Assembly (NCBI GenBank): GCA_031417915.1
Contig: JANOWN010000008.1
Span: forward strand, 1-64,000
Reading direction: 5' to 3'
DNA length: 64,000 nt
Origin: Methylotenera_A sp031417915
Lineage (GTDB): Bacteria; Pseudomonadota; Gammaproteobacteria; Burkholderiales; Methylophilaceae
This document shows positions 49,977 to 57,859 of the stretch, one piece after another; position 1 is the stretch's first letter, and each line of letters starts with the position of its first letter. A program made the position numbers and the translations under genes. The notes beneath the pieces are model-generated. The model had not been told where the DNA came from and searched no databases. It saw only the letters and a list, made by a program, of their open reading frames with translations.

Positions 49977-50000
49977 AGAGCTTCTTATCAAGGAAGCTCT
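49977..50000 (+). promoter_or_regulatory. hairpin abutting the start codon of the XRE regulator
   Basis: Perfect 8-bp stem AGAGCTTC/GAAGCTCT with loop TTATCAAG ends exactly before the ATG at 50001. The likely Shine-Dalgarno AAGGA (49990-49994) lies at the loop-stem junction, so folding would hide it. Confidence 0.6.
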
Positions 50001-50273
50001 ATGAACCTAAAACAAGGATTTGCCAAAGCTTTGCGTAAAGCCAGAAAAGCCAAAGGATTGTCGCAAGAAGACTTCTCAGATGTATCCAGTAGGACTTACG
50101 TGAGCACGTTGGAAAGAGGTTTATATACACCCACCTTAGAAAAGGTAGAGGCCTTGGCCAAGACGATAGGGGTGCATCCGCTGACATTGGTCGCAATGGC
50201 CTGTCTGGAAGCTGATCATAAAATTGATTTAGATAAGCTGATTGCCGTATTACGGCAGGAAATTCAAGAATAG
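50001..50273 (+). CDS. XRE-family helix-turn-helix regulator
   Basis: 90-residue DNA-binding protein. The HTH spans about residues 10-60 (GFAKALRKARKAKGLSQEDF ... YVSTLERGLYTPTLEKVEALAKTI). The C-terminal part is short, with no ligand domain. Size resembles controller-type or element-maintenance regulators. Gene preceded by a hairpin that may control translation. Probably regulates a neighbouring element gene. Confidence 0.85.
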   Translation: MNLKQGFAKALRKARKAKGLSQEDFSDVSSRTYVSTLERGLYTPTLEKVEALAKTIGVHPLTLVAMACLEADHKIDLDKLIAVLRQEIQE

Positions 50274-50280
50274 CTGTTTG

Positions 50281-50487
50281 TTAGGTTTGGTTCTTCGGTA
50301 GCGTGCTTAAATTAACATGCAGCTTGAGTACTGGCGTTTTGTTTGCGACTTGATTGAGTCGATCGGCACATCGATCAATCGCTGTCTTGTCAGGACCGAA
50401 TAGAGCGCGCGCCAGTGCCATTTCGAGTTCATCGCGGCCACCTTTAATTACAGTCAGCTTGGGTTTTCTCACACTCGGCTTATTCAT
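50281..50487 (-). CDS. small hypothetical protein
   Basis: 68-residue soluble protein, basic N-terminus (NKPSVRKPKLTVIKGGRDE) and a helical middle (MALARALFGPDKTAIDRCADRLNQVA). Convergent with the XRE gene, ending 8 nt from it. No family recognised. The IKGG and helical pattern are compatible with a small regulatory protein, but this is a guess. Confidence 0.5.
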   Translation of the reverse strand: MNKPSVRKPKLTVIKGGRDELEMALARALFGPDKTAIDRCADRLNQVANKTPVLKLHVNLSTLPKNQT

Positions 50488-50523
50488 ATTGGCATTGTAA
50501 CTGACTCCAGCCTATAAAAACCT

Positions 50524-50641
50524 ACTGTCAGTTGAGGTCTACCTTACTAGACACCCAAAAGTCATCAGATTCACTGTCAGATGAAGTTCGAATAGCTAGA
50601 TTTGACAATGTGTCTTTAAATGCTATAAACCTTAGTAGACA
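50524..50641. repeat. two direct-repeat pairs upstream of the serine recombinase (candidate res site)
   Basis: ACTGTCAGTTGAGGT (50524-50538) is repeated as ACTGTCAGATGAAGT (50573-50587), and ACCTTACTAGACA (50541-50553) as ACCTTAGTAGACA (50629-50641). Nested repeats in the 175-nt gap just before a resolvase gene are typical of resolvase subsites. Confidence 0.5.
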
Positions 50642-50662
50642 TCTCAACTATTAAGGAGCTTT

Positions 50663-51274
50663 ATGCTAGAACAACAAACAGGGCAGCAAGTCGGTTATAT
50701 CCGCGTTTCATCTATCGACCAAAATACCATTCGCCAATTAGACGGCCTAACTCTCGACAAGACCTTCACCGAGAAAATGTCGGGTAAGGACACGAAGCGC
50801 CCACTGCTTCTGGAATGCATGGCTTATATCAGAAGTGGTGATACCTTGCATGTGCATTCCATTGACAGATTGGCACGTAATGCCAAAGACTTACTTAATC
50901 TAGTCGAACAAGTGCTAGGGAAGGGCGTAAATCTCAAATTCCATAAAAATAACCTGACTTTCTCGCCAGATTCAAAAGACCATATGGCTAAGCTACAATT
51001 AACCATGCTGGCGGCATTTGCGGAGTTTGAACGTGAGCTAATTAAAGAACGTCAACGGGAGGGTATTACCATCGCCAAAGCCGCAGGGAAATATAGCGGT
51101 AGACGCAAAATTACAGATGAATTGGTTGCTGAAGCTAGAGCTAGAACTGAGAAAGGTGAGCCGCTATCTAGAGTAGCGAAAGACCTTAAGGTGTCGCGGG
51201 AGACGTTGTATAAGAATGGAGTTAAGTCGAGTTTGTCATTTGGAAATCATGTCAAATCAGACTTTCATAGTTAG
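50663..51274 (+). CDS. serine recombinase (resolvase/invertase family)
   Basis: 203-residue recombinase. Catalytic Ser in GYIRVSSIDQN (Ser near 17-18), Arg in IDRLARNAKDLL, the E-helix LTMLAAFAEFERELIKERQREGI and a C-terminal HTH (LSRVAKDLKVSRETLYKNG). Length and layout match Tn3-type resolvases and DNA invertases. No transposase is nearby. RBS AAGGAGCTTTATG. Likely resolves or inverts a segment of the element. Confidence 0.92.
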   Translation: MLEQQTGQQVGYIRVSSIDQNTIRQLDGLTLDKTFTEKMSGKDTKRPLLLECMAYIRSGDTLHVHSIDRLARNAKDLLNLVEQVLGKGVNLKFHKNNLTFSPDSKDHMAKLQLTMLAAFAEFERELIKERQREGITIAKAAGKYSGRRKITDELVAEARARTEKGEPLSRVAKDLKVSRETLYKNGVKSSLSFGNHVKSDFHS

Positions 51275-51396
51275 TACATATCTACATTCAAATGGCTCAA
51301 ATCGGCCTGAGCGGACTTTCTATAACAGCCAAGTGATAGCTTTTTTTAGGTCAAATATGGCCAATCGAATTTAGGTGAAAAAGTTTTTTGAACAGC

Positions 51397-51428
51397 AATA
51401 AAAAAGGCTGAATCATCACGATTCAGCC
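51397..51428 (-). terminator. Rho-independent terminator of the PhoX-like PEP-CTERM gene
   Basis: GGCTGAATC/GATTCAGCC stem; read on the minus strand it is followed by TTTTTTATTG. Confidence 0.88.
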
Positions 51429-51458
51429 AAAATTCCGAGGGGAGCGGAAATGAAAATG

Positions 51459-52874
51459 TTAAGATTGTTTTTGTTTGCGACGGCGTGCAGTAGCGCCCAT
51501 TAAACCTAAACCTGCTAATAACATAGCATAAGTTTCTGGCTCTGGTACTGGCGCAGTTGCAGTGATTTTAATCAAACGATCATTACCGCTTGTTGGGTGT
51601 TGAATGTTCACATAAGCAACGTTAGGATCGTTTTTATCAAAGAACAAGCCAGTGAATTCTGAGCCTTGCGTACCGTTAGAAGCCCAACGTGCCAAGCCTT
51701 CGCCAGCATCTAGCAAATCGCCATCTTTGTTAAGATCTTTAGCAAACCAGATGTCATTATCAACACCACCATTACGGTCTTCAATAATGTAGATGTTGCC
51801 ATTTGCATCAAATGCGATGTTGTCTGGGCTAAGTAAACCAACACCCACTGGTAAGCCAGTCGCTAAGTCAATCGTGTTTTGATTGGCAAATACGCTAGAA
51901 GTATTAGTACTTAAGTTGAAGGCATAAACTTCATTGGTGGTGGTGGTTGCGATATACATGAGTTCTTGTCCTAGCGCATTTGTCACAATTTCCATGTCTT
52001 CTGGACGTTGGTAATCTGTACCGCCAACGGTGTTAGCGGTAACGCGACCATCAATGGTGCCGTCTGCAAGCACGGTGGAAACGCCTGCAAGCGCGCCGCC
52101 ATTAATGTCGGTAATCGCTTCCCACACGATACCACCCACCGCGTTGGCGTTGCTACCGCCGTTTACTTTAGCAGCAAATGTTTGACCAGATGCAAAGTAG
52201 TCGTTACCGTTGGTTGCATTGGCGTTGTTAGAGGTGTATTTGTAGATTGAGCCGCCATTTAACTCATCAATAAAGTATAAGTTTTTCATCGCATCAAAAG
52301 CCAAGCCTTCGTGAGAAACACGTGGAATAACTGTGCGCTGTATAAAATTAGCATTGGTGGTAGAGGTGGTTGCAGTTAACGTAGTCGGGTTGGTTAGCTC
52401 AAATAAGCGGCCTTTGGTGCTGCCTGCGCCCCATGATTCTTCGGCCGTTAAATAGCTACCCCAAGGCGTGATGCGTGATGCATCGCCAGCAACAAAGCCT
52501 TGTGTACCAGGGGCGACGATGGTCACGGTGCGCGTATTGTAGTTATTATCTTGCAAATCAACACGCTGTACGCCTGCGGTACCTGTTTCGAAAGGCATAA
52601 ATAAATAACGACCACTTGCGTCTGAGTCTATCATGTCCCATGCGCCAGAATTTGAGCCTGGCACCAGTGCGTTTTGATTGGTACGATCAGCCAGTGATAC
52701 TTGGCTAAAGTATGGATTTGACAGAGTAATTGGCGTTGCTTCACCAATGCCGCCAACAGGAATTGGCCCTGCAGAACTAGCGAGAGGAGTGAAGTCATCA
52801 AAGAACGTGTTATCTACCGCATAAGCTTGGCTGCTGAAAGCCAGCGCAACTGCAATCGAGATTTTTTTAAGCAT
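51459..52874 (-). CDS. PhoX/DUF839-like PEP-CTERM protein
   Basis: 471-residue secreted protein. Signal peptide to about residue 19 (SSQAYAVDN). The body resembles the PhoX/DUF839 beta-propeller phosphatase-like family (FMPFETGTAGVQRVDL; RITPWGSYLTAEESWG; RVSHEGLAFDAMKNLYFIDE; RPEDMEIVTNALGQELMYIA; SPDNIAFDANGNIYIIEDRNG). Its C-terminus is a PEP-CTERM sorting tag: VPEPETYAMLLAGLGLMG, then Arg-rich ARRRKQ. An exosortase would cleave and anchor it, but none is in the window. A TAGTCC palindrome lies upstream. Confidence 0.92.
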   Translation of the reverse strand: MLKKISIAVALAFSSQAYAVDNTFFDDFTPLASSAGPIPVGGIGEATPITLSNPYFSQVSLADRTNQNALVPGSNSGAWDMIDSDASGRYLFMPFETGTAGVQRVDLQDNNYNTRTVTIVAPGTQGFVAGDASRITPWGSYLTAEESWGAGSTKGRLFELTNPTTLTATTSTTNANFIQRTVIPRVSHEGLAFDAMKNLYFIDELNGGSIYKYTSNNANATNGNDYFASGQTFAAKVNGGSNANAVGGIVWEAITDINGGALAGVSTVLADGTIDGRVTANTVGGTDYQRPEDMEIVTNALGQELMYIATTTTNEVYAFNLSTNTSSVFANQNTIDLATGLPVGVGLLSPDNIAFDANGNIYIIEDRNGGVDNDIWFAKDLNKDGDLLDAGEGLARWASNGTQGSEFTGLFFDKNDPNVAYVNIQHPTSGNDRLIKITATAPVPEPETYAMLLAGLGLMGATARRRKQKQS

Positions 52875-52947
52875 GGCATTAAATCCTTCTAATAAAGTTA
52901 AGTTATTGTTTAAATAGCATTTAATAGTCAGCAGATGTTTTCAAGAC

Positions 52948-52963
52948 TGCGCTACTAGGGCCA
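52948..52963 (-). promoter_or_regulatory. possible sigma-54 -24/-12 element
   Basis: On the minus strand TGGCCCTAGTAGCGCA: GG and GC at the spacing of a -24/-12 promoter, but otherwise imperfect. Lies 74 nt upstream of the PhoX-like start and about 50 nt downstream of the TAGTCC palindrome. Confidence 0.35.
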
Positions 52964-53011
52964 CTTTAACTTTTGCAAATGACATCACGATGTTGCCGTA
53001 TCGCCAAACAA

Positions 53012-53027
53012 TAGTCCGATAGGACTA
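53012..53027. promoter_or_regulatory. TAGTCC-N4-GGACTA palindrome upstream of PEP-CTERM gene
   Basis: Perfect 6-4-6 inverted repeat (TAGTCC-GATA-GGACTA). Similar elements occur at 54988 and 56937, each upstream of another PEP-CTERM gene. Likely a binding site of a shared regulator. Confidence 0.5.
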
Positions 53028-53083
53028 GGCTTAAATAAACTATTTATTATTGAAGAGCCAGATTTAACTTAGCTACGAGGCGC

Positions 53084-53278
53084 TTAGGATTTGGTGAAAT
53101 CGTGATTTTCCATAGTTAGCCTATGAATATCGTCATAAGTTGTTGTGCCTATTCCCATTACCTCATCCTGGCGCATATGCTCAGATTGGCTCAGTTCTAC
53201 TGAAAAATGGAAGTCATCAAATAGCTTGTCAATCGTGTTTTCATTTCTTAATTCACGCAATCTAGTGAGCAGTTTCAT
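53084..53278 (-). CDS. small hypothetical protein
   Basis: 64 residues, soluble, acidic C-terminal half (KLLTRLRELRNENTIDKLFD; SEHMRQDEVMGIGTTTYDDI). AGGAAATGAATTATG gives a reasonable ribosome-binding site. No family recognised. Isolated between the PhoX-like gene promoter and hairpin repeat copy D. Confidence 0.45.
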   Translation of the reverse strand: MKLLTRLRELRNENTIDKLFDDFHFSVELSQSEHMRQDEVMGIGTTTYDDIHRLTMENHDFTKS

Positions 53279-53385
53279 AATTCATTTCCTATGATGAAAG
53301 CCGTACTATGCCTATCAAATATTTCAATATGATGGAAAAAAGACTATTTAAACAAATAAATTTTTGTTAATAAAAATCTTTAAAG

Positions 53386-53426
53386 CATGCCCTGAGAGGC
53401 AATATCCATGCGGCCTGCAGGGCATG
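53386..53426. repeat. palindromic hairpin repeat, copy D
   Basis: Arms CATGCCCTG (53386-53394) and CAGGGCATG (53418-53426) enclose GGCAATATCCATGCGG, the family loop on the complementary strand. Lies in the 292-nt gap between the small minus-strand gene and the sugar transferase. The rest of that gap holds no recognised feature beyond likely promoter sequence. Confidence 0.82.
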
Positions 53427-53570
53427 TGCTTTGGAGGTAGCTTAAATAGGTTGCTGAATCAAAGTAGTTAGCACAAACCCATTTGCGCACAAATTAAGAA
53501 ATACACATTCTTGTCACATTTGTCATCTAAATTGTGCGGTTATATTTAGAGTGTAAAATATGCTTGCATC

Positions 53571-54962
53571 ATGAAATTTCAGCAACACCTCAGTTTTAAT
53601 AAGTCATTAAGTCTTCATATGCTCATCAAAATACTGATCGATCCAGTATTGATGATTGCGACACTTTTTTTTCTGGCAATTTACTATGAAGATAAATTAA
53701 GCTCTCAGTATGTTGTGTTGGCTATCATGTTGTTTGCGCTAAGTTTTCCTGGTACTTGGGCGAATTCAAAAAGCTTAAGAAGTGATGTCTTTAATACCAC
53801 CTTGCAGTGGTTTTCGGTATTAGGTTTACTGGTATTTTTTGGTTATGTAACAGGTTTTTTAAATCATTTTCCGCTACAGGTGATATTTTCATGGGCATTA
53901 GCGACCCCACTCACGCTCATTCTATTTCACCAGTTGGCCAATCGATATTTATCCAGCAAATACTATATTGCAAGTGTTAAAAAAACTGCGGTGATTGTGG
54001 GTGTGAATGCGCTTAGCCATCAACTTCAAGAGCGAATAAATGCTAATGTTGAGCATGGTATTGAGTTAAAAGGTTTTTTTGATGTGATTTCGGAACGTCC
54101 GCCGGAGCAAATACCACCAATCAGCACGCCACTTGTGGGTAATATTGAGCAGTTATCCAGCTATGTGAAGCAGCATGCAATCGACATTATTTATATCGCC
54201 TTGCCGCCATCGTTACATTCACACATTATGCTGTTGTTAGACGATTTAAAAGACACCACCGCCTCCATCTATTTTGTCCCCAATTTCTTTTTGGCGGATT
54301 TAATTCAAGCACGTATCGACGAAATTGATGGTATGCCGATTGTTGCGATGTGCGAAACACCATTTTCTGGCTTTAATGGCTTTGTAAAAGGCCTTAGCGA
54401 CCTTATTTTTGCAAGCATCATTTTATGTTTAATTTCACCATTGTTAGTTTTATTGGCGCTAGGCGTTAAATTGAGTTCACCTGGCCCGATATTGTTCAAG
54501 CAAAGACGTTACGGCTTGGATGGTCACGAAATTGTGGTGTATAAATTTAGATCGATGACCGTGACTGAAGATGGCGCAGTGGTAACGCAAGCGAAAGTGA
54601 ACGATAAACGAGTCACGCCGTTCGGTAAGTTTATACGCAAAACGTCTTTGGATGAATTGCCACAGTTTATCAATGTGCTGCAAGGCAGAATGAGCATTGT
54701 AGGGCCAAGGCCGCATGCGATTAGCCATAATGAAATGTATCGCAAAGTGATTAAAGGCTATATGGTCAGGCATAAAGTAAAGCCAGGCATAACGGGTTGG
54801 GCGCAGGTGAATGGTTTTAGAGGTGAGACCGAAACCGTTGAAAGCATGAAAAAGCGTATTGATTACGATATTGATTATCTTAAAAAATGGTCCTTGGGTT
54901 TGGATATTAAAATAATTCTTAAGACCGTGTTGCTAGTTTTTAAAGATGCAAAAGCCTATTAG
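53571..54962 (+). CDS. WcaJ-type undecaprenyl-phosphate sugar phosphotransferase
   Basis: 463-residue polyisoprenyl-phosphate hexose-1-phosphate transferase that starts exopolysaccharide repeat units. N-terminal part has four to five TM helices (to about 125), then a Rossmann-like CoA-binding-type domain (KKTAVIVGVNALSHQLQERI). A further TM helix lies near 285 (LIFASIILCLISPLLVLLAL). The catalytic region has SSPGPILFKQRRYGLDG, VYKFRSMTV, RKTSLDELPQFINVLQGRMSIVGPRPH and KPGITGWAQVNGFRG. Probably transfers glucose-1-phosphate or galactose-1-phosphate. Confidence 0.93.
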   Translation: MKFQQHLSFNKSLSLHMLIKILIDPVLMIATLFFLAIYYEDKLSSQYVVLAIMLFALSFPGTWANSKSLRSDVFNTTLQWFSVLGLLVFFGYVTGFLNHFPLQVIFSWALATPLTLILFHQLANRYLSSKYYIASVKKTAVIVGVNALSHQLQERINANVEHGIELKGFFDVISERPPEQIPPISTPLVGNIEQLSSYVKQHAIDIIYIALPPSLHSHIMLLLDDLKDTTASIYFVPNFFLADLIQARIDEIDGMPIVAMCETPFSGFNGFVKGLSDLIFASIILCLISPLLVLLALGVKLSSPGPILFKQRRYGLDGHEIVVYKFRSMTVTEDGAVVTQAKVNDKRVTPFGKFIRKTSLDELPQFINVLQGRMSIVGPRPHAISHNEMYRKVIKGYMVRHKVKPGITGWAQVNGFRGETETVESMKKRIDYDIDYLKKWSLGLDIKIILKTVLLVFKDAKAY

Positions 54963-54987
54963 ATGTAATCAATAAGTCTTAAATCTA

Positions 54988-55003
54988 TAGTCCAATATGA
55001 CTA
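54988..55003 (+). promoter_or_regulatory. TAGTCC-type inverted repeat upstream of the FxDxF PEP-CTERM gene
   Basis: TAGTCC-AATA-TGACTA, one mismatch from the perfect palindrome at 53012. About 52 nt downstream, GGCAC (55055-55059) resembles a -24 sigma-54 half, but the -12 half is poor. Confidence 0.4.
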
Positions 55004-55108
55004 TGTTTCAGCGTAGCGCAACCTCAACAATTGTCATAATCACTCGATAAACTGGGCACAAGTATCAAATCACTTATCTAAGTCGTGTCTATTTATTTGG
55101 AGTTTAAA

Positions 55109-55672
55109 TTGAAAACGTTTAAAAATTTCGCTGTGGCAGTATTGTTTAGCGTGGCAAGTGTAAGTGCTTTTGCAACTGATATTCTTACAACACTTTCTGT
55201 TCCTGCCTTGCCAGCCTCATTGGCCTATAGCCAAACACACTCGGAGCCTGTAGGTACGACTTTTTGGGATGACTACTATTTTACTATTCCAGCTGGTTTT
55301 GCGAACTCAGTGACTTCGACAATTACCGCTGACAGCGCTTTGGGTTTAAGTAATTTGCAGGCACGTTTATATATGGGCAACACGCACCAAACTGGAGCAG
55401 TTGTTCCTGGCACCTTGTTATCAGCATGGGGCACTACAGTGGTTTACAGCCCAACAGTTTCAGCTACTACCGTTGTGTTAAATCCGTTGTCATTAGCAGC
55501 TGGCACCTACACATTGCAAATTAGAGGTACGGTCTTTGGTACAAGTGGCGGCTCTTACGCAGGTGTGTTAAATCTCACCAATCCAGTTCCAGAACCAGAA
55601 ACCTACACCATGCTATTGGCAGGTTTGGGCTTGATGGGCTTTATGGCACGCCGTAAGAATGTAAATACTTAA
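55109..55672 (+). CDS. FxDxF-like PEP-CTERM protein
   Basis: 187-residue secreted protein. Start TTG 55109 (GGAG 6 nt upstream) gives KTFKNFAVAVLFSVASVSAFA as signal peptide. The body has the TFWDDYYFTIPAGF motif of FxDxF-type PEP-CTERM proteins and a beta-rich C-terminal half (AAGTYTLQIRGTVFGTSGG). Sorting tag: VPEPETYTMLLAGLGLMG then ARRKN. A longer GTG frame from 55085 is less likely. Surface or matrix protein; function unknown. Confidence 0.88.
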   Translation: MKTFKNFAVAVLFSVASVSAFATDILTTLSVPALPASLAYSQTHSEPVGTTFWDDYYFTIPAGFANSVTSTITADSALGLSNLQARLYMGNTHQTGAVVPGTLLSAWGTTVVYSPTVSATTVVLNPLSLAAGTYTLQIRGTVFGTSGGSYAGVLNLTNPVPEPETYTMLLAGLGLMGFMARRKNVNT

Positions 55673-55684
55673 ATAAAAATATAC

Positions 55685-55720
55685 GCCCTGCGACCCGCAT
55701 GGATATTGGTCTGCAGGGCA
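55685..55720. repeat. palindromic hairpin repeat, copy E
   Basis: Arms GCCCTGC (55685-55691) and GCAGGGC (55713-55719) with the loop GACCCGCATGGATATTGGTCT, nearly identical to copy B across the loop. Lies 12 nt after the PEP-CTERM stop, and ACTATTTTTAACC follows. Confidence 0.82.
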
Positions 55721-55799
55721 ACTATTTTTAACCTTTCAAACATTCCAGCGCTGTCAGCTCTGACTTATTACTGTCTTAAGTTGATGCTATAGTTTGTTG

Positions 55800-56825
55800 A
55801 TGAAAAGTACTATTGTTTGGTTGTGCTCCCTACTGCTTTCGCTGTCTGGAGATTTGTTTGCGGCAGATTCTAGCATCAGGCCGAAGAACGTTGCTGTTGT
55901 CGTCAATACTGCAAATGCCAATAGCGTTGAAATTGGTAATTATTACCTCAAACTGCGCGATATACCAAAGCGCAATCTCATTAAAGTCAGCATTCCTGAT
56001 AGCCCCAGAAAGCTCACTGCCGAGCAGTTTAGCCAGCTTAGGCAACAAATCGTAGAAAAACTCAATCCAGACATTGAGGTGATTGTGCTGGTTTGGACTG
56101 CGCCTTATGCGGTAGGCTGCAACTCAATTACAGCAGCGCTGACATTGGGTTACGATGCCAGCCAGTGCGAGAGTACTTGCAAGCCTGGCAAGCAAAGCCC
56201 TTATTTTGATAGCGCTTCCAAACGCCCATCAGAGCTTGGTTTGCAGCTCAGCATGCTATTGCCGACTGAATCTATTAAAGATGCAAAATCTTTAATAGAG
56301 CGCGGCGTGCTGAGCGGATTTAATATCAATGAGGCGAGCGCCTATTTTGTCATTACTTCAGATAAGCAACGTAATACAAGATCTGCATTTTTCCCTAAAT
56401 CTACCAGCATTACTGAGAAAAAACTCATGGTGAACACGCTTTATGCCGATAGTATCCAGCATAAAAAAGACATTATGTTTTACCAGACTGGACTGATTAG
56501 CGTACCAAATTTAGACACTTTAGCTTTTCTACCAGGCGCAGTAGCAGATCATCTGACATCAACAGGAGGCGACTTGCTAGACGGATCACAAATGAGCAGC
56601 TTAAAGTGGCTGGAAGCGGGCGCTACAGCAAGCTATGGCACAGTGTCCGAGCCATGCAGCTATTGGCAAAAATTTCCTAATTCGTCCGTGTTGCTTGCGC
56701 ATTATCTATCGGGTGAAACAGTGGTCGAGGCCTACTGGAAGAGCGTGGCGTGGCCTGCACAAGGCATATTTATTGGCGAGCCACTTGCAGCGCCGTATTG
56801 TCGCTACTGCGCACTAAGCAACTAG
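55800..56825 (+). CDS. TIGR03790-family protein
   Basis: 341-residue secreted protein with signal peptide (LLLSLSGDLFAADSS). It matches the TIGR03790 family, found in genomes with PEP-CTERM/exosortase systems. Conserved blocks include NVAVVVNTANANSVEIGNYY, RDIPKRNLIKVSIP, VIVLVWTAPYAVGC, DGSQMSSLKWLEAGATASYG and EPCSYWQKFPNSSVLLAHYLSGETVVEAYW. The caspase/gingipain-like pattern suggests a hydrolase-like fold, but catalytic residues are not established. Start is ATG 55800; the two codons before it are TTG. Confidence 0.85.
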   Translation: MKSTIVWLCSLLLSLSGDLFAADSSIRPKNVAVVVNTANANSVEIGNYYLKLRDIPKRNLIKVSIPDSPRKLTAEQFSQLRQQIVEKLNPDIEVIVLVWTAPYAVGCNSITAALTLGYDASQCESTCKPGKQSPYFDSASKRPSELGLQLSMLLPTESIKDAKSLIERGVLSGFNINEASAYFVITSDKQRNTRSAFFPKSTSITEKKLMVNTLYADSIQHKKDIMFYQTGLISVPNLDTLAFLPGAVADHLTSTGGDLLDGSQMSSLKWLEAGATASYGTVSEPCSYWQKFPNSSVLLAHYLSGETVVEAYWKSVAWPAQGIFIGEPLAAPYCRYCALSN

Positions 56826-56826
56826 G

Positions 56827-56871
56827 CTTGAAGTAATTAGACTTGAAGTAATTAGACTTGATATAACTATA
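56827..56871. repeat. 15-bp tandem repeat
   Basis: CTTGAAGTAATTAGA occurs twice in tandem (56827-56841, 56842-56856), followed by a diverged third unit CTTGATATAACTATA. Directly downstream of the TIGR03790-family stop. Confidence 0.75.
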
Positions 56872-56936
56872 TTTGGGCATTATCGCAAATATCATACTAC
56901 GACATCCATCATAAACACTACCCAATCGGGCTATTC

Positions 56937-56952
56937 TAGTCCGAACGGCTTA
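56937..56952 (+). promoter_or_regulatory. degenerate TAGTCC-type site upstream of the DUF4114 gene
   Basis: TAGTCC-GAAC-GGCTTA: left half identical to the other two sites, right half two mismatches. 91 nt before the start of the PEP-CTERM gene. No -24/-12 element was found here. Confidence 0.3.
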
Positions 56953-57042
56953 TATTTATAGGCCGTATAAATTTAAATTGTCACAAATAAGTTTTACTCT
57001 CTAAATCCCCCTTTTTTAAATTTATTTTTTAGGAGTATTGAA

Positions 57043-57696
57043 ATGAGAGTTTTGAACATAATGACGGTATTAATAATGCTGCTTTTGGCAATGCCAGCAA
57101 TCGCTTCAGACAGAGATCGCGATGATCATAAAGGCCATAAGCATGACCGCTATCAATGGCTTGAGAGTGAAAATAAGCATGGCAATAAACACGCCTCGCC
57201 TAAGAACCTGCAAGCTTCTTCCAAGAGCCTGTTTGTGGCGACTTCAGGCGAGGTGATTTTAACTTTTTTATCTAAGTCAGCAGCTTATTCAAGCGATCTT
57301 TTTTTAGTAGGTACGCCTGACAGCATTCTAAACAATCAAACAGCCGAGGGTGGGCAACAATTCTCTTTAGGCAGTTTTCTTGCAGGTACTGAGCTAGTAT
57401 TCAAAATATTCGTGAATGATACTGGGCATACCTTTTTTAATGGAATAGCAGCAAATAACCCCGACAATAAGCTTCATGCGGCTTATAAAGCGCGATCTGG
57501 CAAGCCACTCATTGTTGGATTTGAAGATCTGTACGGCGGAGGAGACCGAGACTATAACGATTTGAAATTTTCTCTCAGCAATGTGGTGATTGGCAATACT
57601 CCAGTTGTTGCAGTTCCAGAACCAGAAACTTATGCCATGATGTTGGCAGGATTATTCGTCATTGGTGCATTAAAACGCCGTAAAGCAGCGCACTAA
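57043..57696 (+). CDS. DUF4114 PEP-CTERM protein
   Basis: 217-residue secreted protein. Signal peptide to about residue 22 (LLLAMPAIASDRD), a His/Lys/Asp-rich segment (RDRDDHKGHKHDRYQ), then a DUF4114 domain (FKIFVNDTGHTFFNG; VGFEDLYGGGDRDYNDLKFSL, an Asp-rich probable calcium site). PEP-CTERM tag: VPEPETYAMMLAGLFVIG then KRRKAAH. RBS TTAGGAGTATTGAAATG. Probably an extracellular matrix or surface protein. Confidence 0.92.
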   Translation: MRVLNIMTVLIMLLLAMPAIASDRDRDDHKGHKHDRYQWLESENKHGNKHASPKNLQASSKSLFVATSGEVILTFLSKSAAYSSDLFLVGTPDSILNNQTAEGGQQFSLGSFLAGTELVFKIFVNDTGHTFFNGIAANNPDNKLHAAYKARSGKPLIVGFEDLYGGGDRDYNDLKFSLSNVVIGNTPVVAVPEPETYAMMLAGLFVIGALKRRKAAH

Positions 57697-57715
57697 ATAT
57701 TATGCTTTTATATAC

Positions 57716-57750
57716 AAAGCGGCTTTTGTATAAAGTCGCTTTTTATTTTT
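57716..57750 (+). terminator. Rho-independent terminator after the DUF4114 gene
   Basis: AAAGCGGCTTT/AAAGTCGCTTT 11-bp stem with one G-T pair, followed by TTTATTTTTTT. Confidence 0.85.
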
Positions 57751-57859
57751 TTAGAGCAGGGCGCATATTTAACCCAACTAGTCATGAATATTTAATATTT
57801 CAACTTTATACTGAAATAATAAGCCAAATTAAACCTCAAAAAAATTGAAAGCATCAGCC

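Noticed and set aside
45387..52874. Direct repeat of the tRNA-Ile2 3' end as the far attachment site
   Set aside because: No second copy of the acceptor/T-arm sequence was found up to the PEP-CTERM region, so the right boundary of the element stays undefined.
55055..55070. Sigma-54 promoter for the FxDxF PEP-CTERM gene
   Set aside because: GGCAC fits the -24 half but the -12 GC is absent; kept only as supporting context for the TAGTCC finding.
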